This document shows, piece by piece, positions 25,372-34,828 of a DNA stretch of 64,000 nt. The notes beneath the pieces were generated by a model. That model searched no databases. It was not told the origin of the DNA and saw nothing but the letters and a program-made list of their open reading frames with translations. The DNA is taken from NCBI RefSeq assembly GCF_020804225.1, contig NZ_WJBI01000001.1:377509-441508 (forward strand). Reading direction: 5' to 3'. Position 1 is the first letter of the stretch. The number at the start of each line of letters is the position of its first letter. A program made the position numbers and the translations under genes. The DNA comes from Methanosarcina sp. DH2. Its GTDB lineage: Archaea; Halobacteriota; Methanosarcinia; Methanosarcinales; Methanosarcinaceae.

Positions 25372-26088
25372 ATGAATCGAGTTAGAACAATGAAACGGAT
25401 ATCATCAGGAATACCTGAACTTGACGAAAGGATTGGCGGCGGATACCTGGCAGGCAGAGTTCTTCTTATCACCGGGGACACAGGAACTGGCAAGACTACT
25501 TTTACCATTCATTTTCTGCACAGGGCATGTCTTGATGGAAAAAAATGCGTCCTGGTCGCAACAGAAGAACTTCCAGAGGATATTCTTGATCTATCTGAAA
25601 TGCTTGGCCTCGGGCTTACTAAATATTTTGAAAACGGCCAGCTTGCAATTGAGAGGTCTTTTCAAAGTCGTTCAGAGAAAGTTCAGACTTCCAAATTCGG
25701 GTTTACCCCTGAAGGTCTGGAAATTGAGCTGCCTACACTTTCAGAGTATGTGCCTGAAGGAACCGATATCGTAGTCATTGATAATATCGGAGTTTTTACT
25801 CTCAGGCTTTCTATTCAGGACTTCCGGGATCAGTTTGATGCCCTGAACTTTATCCTGAGTACAAGGGGAGACTGCACAGCAATGTTTGTCATGGACGATA
25901 CCGCGTGCAAGATGACTCATAACCTTGCTGAATACTCAGTGAGCGGCTCCCTTCGGCTTATGGTGGACGAAAATCCGTATACCGGAAATATCGAACGTTA
26001 TATAAGGATTCCTAAAATGCGAAGGACATGCCTCAGTCTGAATCCGATAAGGTTTGAAATAACTTCGTCAGGTATTAAGCTCCTTTAA
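25372..26088 (+). CDS. single-domain KaiC/RadA-like ATPase
   Basis: The 238-residue RecA-fold ATPase has Walker A GDTGTGKTT (~35-43), the paired acidic residues in VATEELPED (~64-72) and Walker B DIVVIDNIG (~131-139). It has one domain only, unlike cyanobacterial KaiC. The plan resembles ArlH/FlaH of the archaellum, and an ArlI-like and an ArlJ-like gene follow in the same direction, but it is separated from them by 524 bases and so may have its own transcript. ATG 25372 or ATG 25390 is the start; neither has a clear ribosome site. Confidence 0.75.
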   Translation: MNRVRTMKRISSGIPELDERIGGGYLAGRVLLITGDTGTGKTTFTIHFLHRACLDGKKCVLVATEELPEDILDLSEMLGLGLTKYFENGQLAIERSFQSRSEKVQTSKFGFTPEGLEIELPTLSEYVPEGTDIVVIDNIGVFTLRLSIQDFRDQFDALNFILSTRGDCTAMFVMDDTACKMTHNLAEYSVSGSLRLMVDENPYTGNIERYIRIPKMRRTCLSLNPIRFEITSSGIKLL

Positions 26089-26612
26089 ACAATCTACATT
26101 TTCTCTAATTTCATTGTTTTTTCCTTTTTTTCTCTTTCACTTTTTTCTGCTTTTTTATCTTTTCTTGTTCATTTTTCACTACTTTTTTTGTCTATTTTTA
26201 TTTTCTCTTATTTCTTTTTCATCATTTTGATTTCCTATCCTTTTTATATATCCATTTTTGTGTTTCAAGCTGTAAACAATTACTAAACAATTACTTATTA
26301 AATCATTTAATTATATTTTCTAATTAATTCATAAAAATAATTTTTACTATATATAACTGATTAATGGAAAGATTAATACTATTGAACTACATTTCTTATT
26401 TGAGTAAAAAATCAATACTCCGGTTATTTACTTTTATTTCTCTAAATTAGGTGAAATAATGCTTTATCGAAATACACAAAAGTATTAGTGATATTACTAT
26501 TAATATTAAAAAGTTATTAACTCTTATACACAAAGATTATAATCAACTTAATTAATTATTTAATACTGATAACTCCTTTGTGAGGGGAAAATCCTTGGTG
26601 GGGTGAGCTTCT
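26089..26612. other. T-rich then A/T-rich spacer
   Basis: 26090-26235 is a very T-rich tract on the plus strand, a probable multi-site terminator for the KaiC-like gene. The rest should hold the promoter of the secretion ATPase. No gene is seen. Confidence 0.5.
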
Positions 26613-29060
26613 ATGGTTTCCAAAAAAGAGAAATCTCCGGATGACTCCGAAAAACCAGACATGAATATGCGTAAAGGTGAGGGAAAGTATGTTCTGGCAG
26701 GGAAATCCTGTCTTCTACAGGTGCCTGTTAAAAGGACTTCTTATGAAGATGCTCAAAATATAGCTAACACTAACAGCCTTGAAGTTGATAACGACAACAG
26801 GGATATAGTAAATATTCTTCAGGAAGCTTCAGGCACTGGTATTACAGGGAATGAAAGTACAGAAAGCGGGGATGCCGGCCTTCCTGACCTGAAAATTAAG
26901 ATTGAAAGCAGGAAAACCAAACCTGTACTCGAAACCGTAAAGTTTACTAGTTTTTCTCCCGAAACTGAGGATGAGGAAGACATGGTAAATAAATGCGTAT
27001 CGGAAACTCCTCTGTTTGTAGACGAATCTGAAATTCAAAAAACCATCTCTCTTGAAACAAGTTCGAGTCTTGAACTGAAAACTTCCGTTTCTGCAGAAGT
27101 TACTCTAGAATCAAAACCCACTATTTCTACAGAAGTGGCTCCTGAAAAGAAAGTTGAACTTATCCTCGAAACTGAAAACAAAGGTATTTTCCCCCCTGCA
27201 GCCGGGTCTAACAGTGAAGAAATTACAGGTCATAAAGATGGAGCTGAAGAACTAAAGGGCTCTCAGAAGACAAAAGAGGATAAAAAAGTAAGAACTTCAG
27301 GTAAAATTAAAAAAGCTCCCCAAAAAGCGAAAATTAAGAAAAAGCCCGGATTCTTAGGCAATATGAAGGATTTGAGTCGCGATATAGCTGGGGTCAAAGA
27401 AGGCGAAAAATTAAGTGACAAGCTTAAAGAGTTCTTCAATGAAGTAAAAACCCCTGAAGGAGCAAAAAAGAAGTTCACAGAAATCGTCCGGAGTCTGAAG
27501 GATGAGGAGATCCGCATTCTTCCCCCCTATGATCCTGAAACCTGTGGTCCTCTTCTTGAGTATGAAATTCCTGCAGGATTCACTGAAATTGAACGTTACT
27601 GGGTAGAAGAGCCTTACGCCTTTATCAGCATAATTGAAAATATGGAGATGAAACATTATTATGCTGTTGAACCGACTCTCACTACTTATGAAAAAGCTGT
27701 TCTTGAGAGGGTCCGGGACAATTTGGAAGATGTCCTTACCCAGGAAGATATTACATCAGGGCAGGAGAAAGACATCATTCTCATTAATAGAGGCATGAGG
27801 CTTTTAGATCAGTATTACAGTACCCTGGAAGTTTCCTCAATTCACAAAATAATGTATTTCCTCAGGAGAAATTTCATCGGGTACGAAAGGATAAACCCGC
27901 TTGTTCTGGATCCGAATATCGAAGATATTTCCTGTTCAGGTATTGAGATTCCTATTTATCTCTACCACAGAAAACACAACAACATCGAGACAAACATTCA
28001 TTTTGGGGAAAAAGAACTGGACTCTCTAGTTGTCAAGCTTTGCCAGAGGAGCGGCAAGCACATCTCTATAGGAGAACCGATTGTAGACGCAACTCTCCCT
28101 GACGGTTCAAGGATGCAGGCAACCTTTGGAAAAGAGATCACAACAAGGGGCAGTTCCTTCACTATCCGTAAATTCAAAGGAGATCCCATAACCCCGATTG
28201 ATCTTATCAGGTATGGGACATGCAGCATCGAGATGATGGCTTACTACTGGATTGCCATTGAAAACAACATCAGTGTACTTTTGGCAGGAGGTACTGCCTC
28301 AGGAAAGACCTCCCTTATGAACTCGATTTCTCTTTTCATTCCAAGGCTGTCAAAGGTAGTGTCCATTGAAGATACCAGGGAAATCATGCTCCATCATGAA
28401 AACTGGATCGCAGGAGCAACCAGGAAATCGTTCACTGTAGGTGGTACCGGAGAGGTGTCAATGTACGAACTCCTGAAAGCAGCCCTCAGGCAACGCCCGG
28501 AATATATCATTGTGGGTGAGGTCCGAGGAAAGGAGGCTCTTACTCTTTTCCAGGCAATGTCAACAGGGCACACTACCTATTCAACAATGCATGCGAGCGA
28601 TGTGCAAACGGTGGTTAACAGGCTTGAAAACGAACCAATCAATGTCCCACACGTAATGATGCAGGCACTTGGAATCATCAGTATCCAGATACAGACCTAT
28701 GTCAATGAGACCAGGGTAAGAAGAACCAATACAATTGTAGAGATTACAGGGCTCGATGCGAGGTCAGGAAGTCTCAGGATCAATGAGTTTTACCGCTGGG
28801 AGCCGGTGCATGACAACTTCAAGCGGGCTGGGGATTCCTATGTGCTCAATGAGATTATGAAGGCCAGGGGATGGAAACCCGATAAGCTCTTTATTGAATT
28901 TAAAAACCGGGAACAGATCCTTGCCTACCTGACAGCAAAACAGATCCGTGATTACGTGAGTGTTTCCCTGATAGTGCATATGTATGCCACAAACCCACAG
29001 CTTGTAATGGAAGCGGTTGGAAACGATACCTTGCGGGATATGGTACTGCATCATAGTTAA
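26613..29060 (+). CDS. type II/IV secretion (archaellum/pilus) ATPase, ArlI/TadA-like
   Basis: This is an 815-residue ATPase. Residues 1 to ~250 are charged, Glu/Lys/Ser-rich and low-complexity, ending in a basic patch (KKAPQKAKIKKKPG, ~230-243). The secretion-ATPase core follows: Walker A LAGGTASGKTS (~560-570), the Asp-box SIEDTREI, GEVRGKEALTLFQAMSTGH (Walker B and His-box, ~634-652) and YSTMHAS. Such hexamers power pilus or archaellum assembly under the membrane. ATG 26613 follows GGTGAGC. Its stop overlaps the first ATG of the next gene. The length well exceeds ArlI (~550), because of the extension. Confidence 0.9.
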   Translation: MVSKKEKSPDDSEKPDMNMRKGEGKYVLAGKSCLLQVPVKRTSYEDAQNIANTNSLEVDNDNRDIVNILQEASGTGITGNESTESGDAGLPDLKIKIESRKTKPVLETVKFTSFSPETEDEEDMVNKCVSETPLFVDESEIQKTISLETSSSLELKTSVSAEVTLESKPTISTEVAPEKKVELILETENKGIFPPAAGSNSEEITGHKDGAEELKGSQKTKEDKKVRTSGKIKKAPQKAKIKKKPGFLGNMKDLSRDIAGVKEGEKLSDKLKEFFNEVKTPEGAKKKFTEIVRSLKDEEIRILPPYDPETCGPLLEYEIPAGFTEIERYWVEEPYAFISIIENMEMKHYYAVEPTLTTYEKAVLERVRDNLEDVLTQEDITSGQEKDIILINRGMRLLDQYYSTLEVSSIHKIMYFLRRNFIGYERINPLVLDPNIEDISCSGIEIPIYLYHRKHNNIETNIHFGEKELDSLVVKLCQRSGKHISIGEPIVDATLPDGSRMQATFGKEITTRGSSFTIRKFKGDPITPIDLIRYGTCSIEMMAYYWIAIENNISVLLAGGTASGKTSLMNSISLFIPRLSKVVSIEDTREIMLHHENWIAGATRKSFTVGGTGEVSMYELLKAALRQRPEYIIVGEVRGKEALTLFQAMSTGHTTYSTMHASDVQTVVNRLENEPINVPHVMMQALGIISIQIQTYVNETRVRRTNTIVEITGLDARSGSLRINEFYRWEPVHDNFKRAGDSYVLNEIMKARGWKPDKLFIEFKNREQILAYLTAKQIRDYVSVSLIVHMYATNPQLVMEAVGNDTLRDMVLHHS

Positions 29061-29071
29061 TGGGGGTATCC

Positions 29072-31021
29072 ATGAACGCTATAAATACCCTGGCATTCAG
29101 GATTTTCGGAGAAAAAATCCTTGAGAAAGAGGAACGTTTTTCCCTGTTAAAGATAAAGCTTCGCCAGGCTCATATTCCATTGCCTGTGGAACAGTATGTC
29201 TCAACTGCAATATTATTTTCTTTGCTTGTAGGAGTCTTTGGCGGACTTGCAGGTTTACTTATAGGGGGGAGGATTTTCAGGGGTATCACCCCGGAAAGTA
29301 TTGTCTCGACATTTGGCATTTCTTACAGAGTAACCAGGGTAGTTGAGACCCCTACATTTATTGAAGCGCACCTTTCCTTTATTCTTACAGCTATAGGGGG
29401 TCTCCTCTTTTTCTCGATGATCGGTGCTCTCACTTACGGGCTTATTATGACATACCCCCCCATGAAAGCTGATAGCAGGAAACGGGCTATCAATGCAGCA
29501 ATGCCCCATGCAACAGCTTTTCTCTATGTTATGCAAAGGGGCGGGGGCATGACTATCTTTGATAACATGAAGTCGCTTTCGAAGTATTCTCACCTCTACG
29601 GGACTGCCTCAAGGGAGTTCGGAAACATTATAAGGGATATAGAATATTTCGGAAAAGACCTTAAGGATGCCCTATGGGATGCAGCCGACAGAACGCCTTC
29701 CGAACAGTTCAAAGATCTTGTAGACGGCTTGATTTCAATAGTCTCAAGCGGAGGAGACGTTACTCTTTACCTGAAAAATAAGACTGACGTCTATAAAGCC
29801 AATGCCAATAAGGAACAAAAGCGTTTCCTCGAGACTCTCGGGCTTCTGGCAGAGGTTTATATTACTGTATTCGTTGTGGGCCCTCTGTTCCTTATGGTTA
29901 TCCTCGTGGTCATGAATATGATCGATAATGGGGGACCCACCCAGCTCTATATCCTTGTATACGGAGCAATTCCCTTCGGGACAATGATCTTCCTTGTTTT
30001 CCTGGATATGCTTACAGGAGATGCGGAAAAGATGCCTGAGGAGCAAATCTCCGGAATCAAGAAGGATTCTTTCAGTGATGTCAGGGTAAAACCAGTAACA
30101 GAAAAAGACGAGGAACTGCTTCAGAAGATGGAGTTCTTTGAAAAGATATCCAGGGTCAAAAGGGTGCTCCTGCACCCTATAAGGACTATGCTTGACAGGC
30201 CAGCATATGCTTTTGTAATAAGCGCTCCAGTTGCGCTTGGGTACTTTGTTTCTGCTTTCCTGGAACACAGACCGTACTATGGAGGGTTTGTTGACACGGC
30301 ATCTACCCTTGATGACTATATCTATGTAACCCTTCTTGTCCTTTTCATCCCTTACATCATCTTCCACGAACTCGAAGTTCGGAGGGTCAGGCAGATTGAG
30401 GATCAGGTCCCGGAGTTTCTAAAAAGGCTTGCAAGTATCAACGGGACAGGAATTCTGCTTGCCGATGCTATTGCTATCACAGCCCAGTCAAATATGGGTA
30501 GACTGAAATCCGAAATAAAATGTACGGTTGCGGACATCCGATGGAACTCAAACCTGGTAGAAGCCCTGAAACGTTTTGAAGCCAGGGTACAGACCAACAT
30601 GACCCGGCGCAGCCTGAGCCTTATAGCCAAAGCAAGCGAATCCACAGGGGATATTAACCAGATTATCAGCACAGTTGCGGATGATGCAGATATTGAGAAA
30701 TACCTTAAAAAAGAGCGCTCTGCAGAGATGTTTATCTATGTCTTTATCATCTTCGTGACCTTCGGCGTCTTCCTGATCATAGTATATGTGCTTGCTGCGT
30801 TCTTCCTTCCTGCACTTGATGGTTCCAGCAACCCGGCAATGTCCATGGGAGGCTTCGACCTGAAGGAATATACCCTCCTCTTCTTCCATGCAGCTCTTCT
30901 GCAGGGCTTCGGCTCAGGGATGGTTGCAGGAAAAATGGGTTCGGGAAGTATAGCTTCAGGACTCAAGCAATCCCTTGCAATGATGACGATGTCCTACGTG
31001 TTGTTCGTCGTGTTTATCTGA
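29072..31021 (+). CDS. archaellum/type IV pilus membrane platform protein, ArlJ/TadC-like
   Basis: The product is 649 residues from ATG 29072 (GGGGGT six bases before); ATG 29060 overlaps the preceding stop. It is polytopic: a helix pair near 45-110, two T2SSF-type cytoplasmic domains (MPHATAFLYVMQRGGG; VPEFLKRLASINGTGILLADA), each followed by membrane helices (ITVFVVGPLFLMVILVVMN; MFIYVFIIFVTFGVFLIIVY). It forms the inner-membrane base on which the ATPase of the previous gene turns or pushes. No pilin or archaellin gene follows in the window, so the filament must be encoded elsewhere. Confidence 0.9.
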   Translation: MNAINTLAFRIFGEKILEKEERFSLLKIKLRQAHIPLPVEQYVSTAILFSLLVGVFGGLAGLLIGGRIFRGITPESIVSTFGISYRVTRVVETPTFIEAHLSFILTAIGGLLFFSMIGALTYGLIMTYPPMKADSRKRAINAAMPHATAFLYVMQRGGGMTIFDNMKSLSKYSHLYGTASREFGNIIRDIEYFGKDLKDALWDAADRTPSEQFKDLVDGLISIVSSGGDVTLYLKNKTDVYKANANKEQKRFLETLGLLAEVYITVFVVGPLFLMVILVVMNMIDNGGPTQLYILVYGAIPFGTMIFLVFLDMLTGDAEKMPEEQISGIKKDSFSDVRVKPVTEKDEELLQKMEFFEKISRVKRVLLHPIRTMLDRPAYAFVISAPVALGYFVSAFLEHRPYYGGFVDTASTLDDYIYVTLLVLFIPYIIFHELEVRRVRQIEDQVPEFLKRLASINGTGILLADAIAITAQSNMGRLKSEIKCTVADIRWNSNLVEALKRFEARVQTNMTRRSLSLIAKASESTGDINQIISTVADDADIEKYLKKERSAEMFIYVFIIFVTFGVFLIIVYVLAAFFLPALDGSSNPAMSMGGFDLKEYTLLFFHAALLQGFGSGMVAGKMGSGSIASGLKQSLAMMTMSYVLFVVFI

Positions 31022-31229
31022 ATTTCGGGATTCCAGGCTATCCGTCAGGAAATTTCAAATCTGGAATTCCCATTTCCTTTTTTAACACGATTTTCCGTAC
31101 TTCTCATTTTAAGGCTCTGGTTCCCTCTATTAGCCGAATTCTCATTTGAAGACTTTATCTCCCTGTGTAAACCCAGAATTCCCGCCAATACAGTTTCTTT
31201 TTAAAGATAAACATCTAATTTTGAGGAAG

Positions 31230-31847
31230 ATGGCAGAAAACACAGCAATGAAGAAAATCTCCCTTTGCGTGCTCATCCTTGCGGTTGTCCTTTCTTCCTT
31301 TTATGTCCTGGACTTTAAGGCGGCGCAGAGTGAGACCCGAACTAATTCCGTGATAAGTGCCTACTCCACAGGCGACCCCCAAATTGACTTCCCGGGCAGG
31401 ATCTACCTCTATGTAGAAAGTGAAGATCCTGTCTCGAAATCCCTCCGGGAAAGCCTTGGAGCTGAACTGGAAAAAGCAGGCATGGAAGTATTAGTTACAG
31501 ATGCGGTCGAGGAAAAGTATGATTCTCAAGTCCTCTTCGTGAATATCAGTAAACACGGAGGGATCTATACGCCTGTTTACGCCTCTTCGGACCTGAATAT
31601 CCTGTTCTTCTATACCTCCACGGGAGAAGACACAAAATATTTTGAACAATTCAAAGAAGGAAATGTAACTGTGGTCTTTGAAAACGCGGGCTCCCAGAAA
31701 GGGGAAAAGCTGATACGCGGGGATATGGAATTGCAGGATTCCACAAAAGGGATTGTGTCTTTAAAAGCTTATAGAGAGCATCTGGCTGAAGAAGCTGCGA
31801 AGAAAACCGTAGAGCAGCTTCAACAGCAAATCAGCATTTTTCCTTAA
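31230..31847 (+). CDS. exported or anchored protein of unknown function next to the pilus genes
   Basis: From ATG 31230 (GAGGA just before) the product is 205 residues; ATG 31248 would give 199, and a longer frame from 31146 has no ribosome site. An N-terminal hydrophobic segment (ISLCVLILAVVLSSFYVL) is a signal anchor. The rest is soluble, mixed alpha/beta (RIYLYVESEDPVSKSLRESL; DSQVLFVNIS), ending in a helix with EEAAKKTVEQLQQQI. No family is recognised. Its position 209 bases after the ArlJ-like gene suggests, but does not show, a role with the filament. Confidence 0.6.
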   Translation: MAENTAMKKISLCVLILAVVLSSFYVLDFKAAQSETRTNSVISAYSTGDPQIDFPGRIYLYVESEDPVSKSLRESLGAELEKAGMEVLVTDAVEEKYDSQVLFVNISKHGGIYTPVYASSDLNILFFYTSTGEDTKYFEQFKEGNVTVVFENAGSQKGEKLIRGDMELQDSTKGIVSLKAYREHLAEEAAKKTVEQLQQQISIFP

Positions 31848-31957
31848 GTCCGATTTTAGCTCGGTTTCTAGTAAGGGAGAGTTACTAATCATATCTGAAA
31901 AACGGACACATTTGTCCTGTTTGGTCAGATATTTATTCTTTTATTTTTCAGGGGCAT

Positions 31958-32926
31958 TCATTTCAGCATCTTGCACCAGATATTCATATCCTCAAACCCT
32001 CTTCCTATCCTGCAGTTATTCACGAGCCTGCCTGTGTAAGCATAACCCAGGGAGGCAAAGGCTGTGTTTATGCCGTAAGATGAAGCCCTGCAGAGAGTAT
32101 AGGCGCTCAAGAAATTTCTGGCTGAAAGTTCTTTTTCCAGAGCTACGATAAGCTCTTTTATAAGACCTTTTCCCCTTTCTGAAGGAACTGTCAGGCAGTC
32201 GGTTATTTCAGCACTCCCGTTTTCAGAATCCATTTCTGCCGAGGCAAGACTCACGATTTTCCCTTGCTTTTCCACAAGGAGATAAAGGACATTGGAATAC
32301 ATGGTTTTGAGCAGGTAGCTTTCCATGTGAAGGGGAGTGGGGTAAAATTGAAATCCCTGACAGTAAATGCTTGCCATTGCAGAGGCGTCAGCCTGGACTG
32401 CGGGCCTGAGCGTGTAATCTTCTGGAAATGGGATTTTCTCTTTCTGTTTTTTCCAGCTTCCATTTCTCCTGGAATCCACCGGTTTTTGTGGGAGTTTTCC
32501 GGCCTTTCTGTCCTTTCTCAGGCAATTTTTGACTATCTGTTCTTCTTTTTCCTCATGGAAGGAAATCCTCCTGGAGTTTTGAGGGTAACATGAGAAAACA
32601 GGATAACTTGAGAAAATATGGCAGTCTTTTCTGGTGTAATATCCTCTTATGATCCCTTCTTCCATATATCCGCAGGTTTCAGGCCCATGCCTTTTTTCCG
32701 GCGGGGTATATACGATTATTTTTCCCAATTCTTCTGCTTTGGCAAGGGCTTCGAGGGTTCCGGAGATTTCTTCAAAAGGCCCGGTAAAATCCATGACTCT
32801 TATTCTTCTATTGTAATAATCAAATACAATTTCAGCCCTTGATTCAAGTACCTTCAGCTCTACTTTTTTCCAGTAGTCCGGGAGTTCTTCTTTAGTTTCA
32901 AGCGTTAAGGGACTGTTTTTTTCCGT
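31958..32926 (-). CDS. ablB: beta-lysine N6-acetyltransferase, start codon not canonical
   Basis: AblB acetylates beta-lysine to N-epsilon-acetyl-beta-lysine, the high-salt compatible solute of methanosarcinas. The GNAT core covers the C-terminal half, with SERGKGLIKELIVALE as the acetyl-CoA loop. The first ATG in frame is 32794 (MDFTGPFEE, 278 residues), yet coding sequence that reads like the family N-terminus (LETKEELPDYWKKVELKVL, then AEIVFDYYNRRIRV) continues upstream to ~32926 with no ATG, GTG or TTG. AAGGAGAGG (32932-32940) stands eight bases before an ACG (32924-32926), which I take as the likely start (322 residues). It follows ablA on the same strand. Confidence 0.85.
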   Translation of the reverse strand, partial: TEKNSPLTLETKEELPDYWKKVELKVLESRAEIVFDYYNRRIRVMDFTGPFEEISGTLEALAKAEELGKIIVYTPPEKRHGPETCGYMEEGIIRGYYTRKDCHIFSSYPVFSCYPQNSRRISFHEEKEEQIVKNCLRKDRKAGKLPQKPVDSRRNGSWKKQKEKIPFPEDYTLRPAVQADASAMASIYCQGFQFYPTPLHMESYLLKTMYSNVLYLLVEKQGKIVSLASAEMDSENGSAEITDCLTVPSERGKGLIKELIVALEKELSARNFLSAYTLCRASSYGINTAFASLGYAYTGRLVNNCRIGRGFEDMNIWCKMLK

Positions 32927-32995
32927 AGCGACCTCTCCTTAAAGTTTTAAATTTGTTTTTATTTCCAGAACACCGGTTTTTTCTGGCTTTTGCCT

Positions 32996-34255
32996 TCAGA
33001 AACGCTGTTTTCTTTCCAGGTTTTCAGGTTCGAGGGATATGATCTCGTTTTCTTCGTCATAGAGTTTTGCAAGGCCTGTATCACTTTTAAGCCCGGGATG
33101 TTTATCGCAGATTGAACAATTTTGCTGGCATTTCCCGGAGTACTCTGCAGGCTCGGGGTAAAAGCAGATTACCCCTTCGTAGTTCCTGAGGGTAACTCCT
33201 GTATCCGAATTTGAGATCAGGTAATTGGGTCCTACAGGGATTTTTCCTCCCCCACCGGGGGCATCGACAACAAAGGTAGGGACAGCAAGCCCCGAGGTAT
33301 GCCCTCTGAGCATCTCTATGATCTCTATGCCCCTTGCAACCGAGGTTCTGAAATGTTCCAGCCCGAAGGAAAGGTCGCACTGGTAGAGATAGTAGGGCTT
33401 GGTCCTTATTCTGAGGAGCTCGTGGCAGAGGTTTTTGATTACCGTTGGGCAGTCGTTTACTCCCCTGAGGAGTACGGACTGGTTGCCCAGAGGAATTCCG
33501 GTACGGGAAAGCATATCCATTGCCTTTTTAGCTTCGGTGGTGATCTCTTTTGGGTGGTTAAAGTGGGTATTGAGCCAGACCGAAGGGTATTTTCCAAGGA
33601 TTTCGCACAGTTCCGGGGTTATGCGCTGGGGCAGGGTGACAGGCGCTCTTGTACCTAACCTTACAATCTCTACGTGAGGAATGCTAAAAAGTTCCCCTAA
33701 AAGCCAGTCCAGCCTTTCATCCGATACAAGAAGGGCATCTCCTCCCGAAAGCAGGACATCCCTTACTTCAGGACGCGTCCTGACATACTCGATCCCTTCC
33801 CTGATTGCTTTTTCAGAATAGTCATATTCTCTGTTGCCAACCCTGCGCTTGCGGGTGCAGTGCCTGCAGTACATTCCGCAGCGGTTTGAAATAAGGAAAA
33901 GAACCCTGTCCGGGTACCTGTGCGTTATACAGCTTTCTTCCGATGGTGAATCCTGGTCCTCACAGAGAGGGTCTTCAAGTTCCCATGAAGACGTTTGAAG
34001 CTCGACTGACTGCGGCACAGCTTGCAGCCGGATAGGGCACTCCGGGTCTTCCGGGTCAATAAGAGAAGCATAATAAGGAGAGATAGCCATCGGAAAAACT
34101 TCAAGCGCTTTCTTTATATCCTTCTTTTCCGAGTTCGAAAGCGGAATCAGTTTCTCGAGTTCTTCAACAGTGGTGATTCTATTTCTATACTGCCACTTCC
34201 AGTCTGAAAATTCTTCATCAGATTCATTAAAACAGCTTCTTATCTTGGATCTCAC
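32996..34255 (-). CDS. ablA: lysine 2,3-aminomutase
   Basis: This 419-residue radical-SAM, PLP-dependent enzyme turns L-lysine into beta-lysine, the first step to N-epsilon-acetyl-beta-lysine. The cluster motif is CGMYCRHC (~131-138). Further on are [16 protein letters not shown] (~170-185), the PLP-Lys region [14 protein letters not shown] (~336-349) and a C-terminal Cys set ([13 protein letters not shown], ~380-392). GTG 34255 has GAGGT six bases before it. ablB follows after ~70 bases. Transcription of this pair is salt-induced in methanosarcinas (family knowledge). Confidence 0.96.
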   Translation of the reverse strand: MRSKIRSCFNESDEEFSDWKWQYRNRITTVEELEKLIPLSNSEKKDIKKALEVFPMAISPYYASLIDPEDPECPIRLQAVPQSVELQTSSWELEDPLCEDQDSPSEESCITHRYPDRVLFLISNRCGMYCRHCTRKRRVGNREYDYSEKAIREGIEYVRTRPEVRDVLLSGGDALLVSDERLDWLLGELFSIPHVEIVRLGTRAPVTLPQRITPELCEILGKYPSVWLNTHFNHPKEITTEAKKAMDMLSRTGIPLGNQSVLLRGVNDCPTVIKNLCHELLRIRTKPYYLYQCDLSFGLEHFRTSVARGIEIIEMLRGHTSGLAVPTFVVDAPGGGGKIPVGPNYLISNSDTGVTLRNYEGVICFYPEPAEYSGKCQQNCSICDKHPGLKSDTGLAKLYDEENEIISLEPENLERKQRF

Positions 34256-34797
34256 GTTTAAACCTCGTGAAAGCTGGAAGAAAAGTTAAGGATAAATGAC
34301 CAGAATACAGGATATCCAGAATGTAAGAAAAATTGGATTCTGTTCAGTGAATTAAATTCTACCCTTTCCAGCTCATTTGAAGAAAATACGTCTTTAATTG
34401 GTCAATGTTAAGATTAAATGCATTTGATAAATACTTTTTTGCCTAAAGGAGCTATAATATTTCTTTTATTGTGTAATAATGCTCCAAAAATACTCCTTTA
34501 AATCCAGTTTTTTCAGTTTTAACCCTGTCTGATTCCTTTATTCTTTTATAATGTCTCTGAGTTCAGATAATTCCTTATTTAGTCATTTCTGAACATTGTA
34601 GGTCTGGAAAAAAAGATTTTAATTCTTTTAATTCTATTTCTGAGCCTTTAAAATAGATATAATTAAAATATGGGGTGAACATCAATTTCATAATTAGAGA
34701 AAAATCTTTCTATGAGACTTTAAATAAACCTTCTTTTTCAGTCAGTTTCTCAGCGTTTCGATTTTTCAGTATTTCGATAACAGATTGTATAATGAAA
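34256..34797. other. AT-rich divergent spacer
   Basis: It lies between ablA and the antiporter gene and must hold the ablA promoter. I see no gene or clear repeat. Confidence 0.4.
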
Positions 34798-34805
34798 TTT
34801 ATATC
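34798..34805 (+). promoter_or_regulatory. TATA box placing the antiporter mRNA start at its ATG
   Basis: TTTATATC begins 31 bases before ATG 34829, and no Shine-Dalgarno sequence precedes that ATG, so a leaderless or near-leaderless transcript is expected. Confidence 0.4.
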
Positions 34806-34828
34806 ATTTGAAAGTTAAATATATATTG

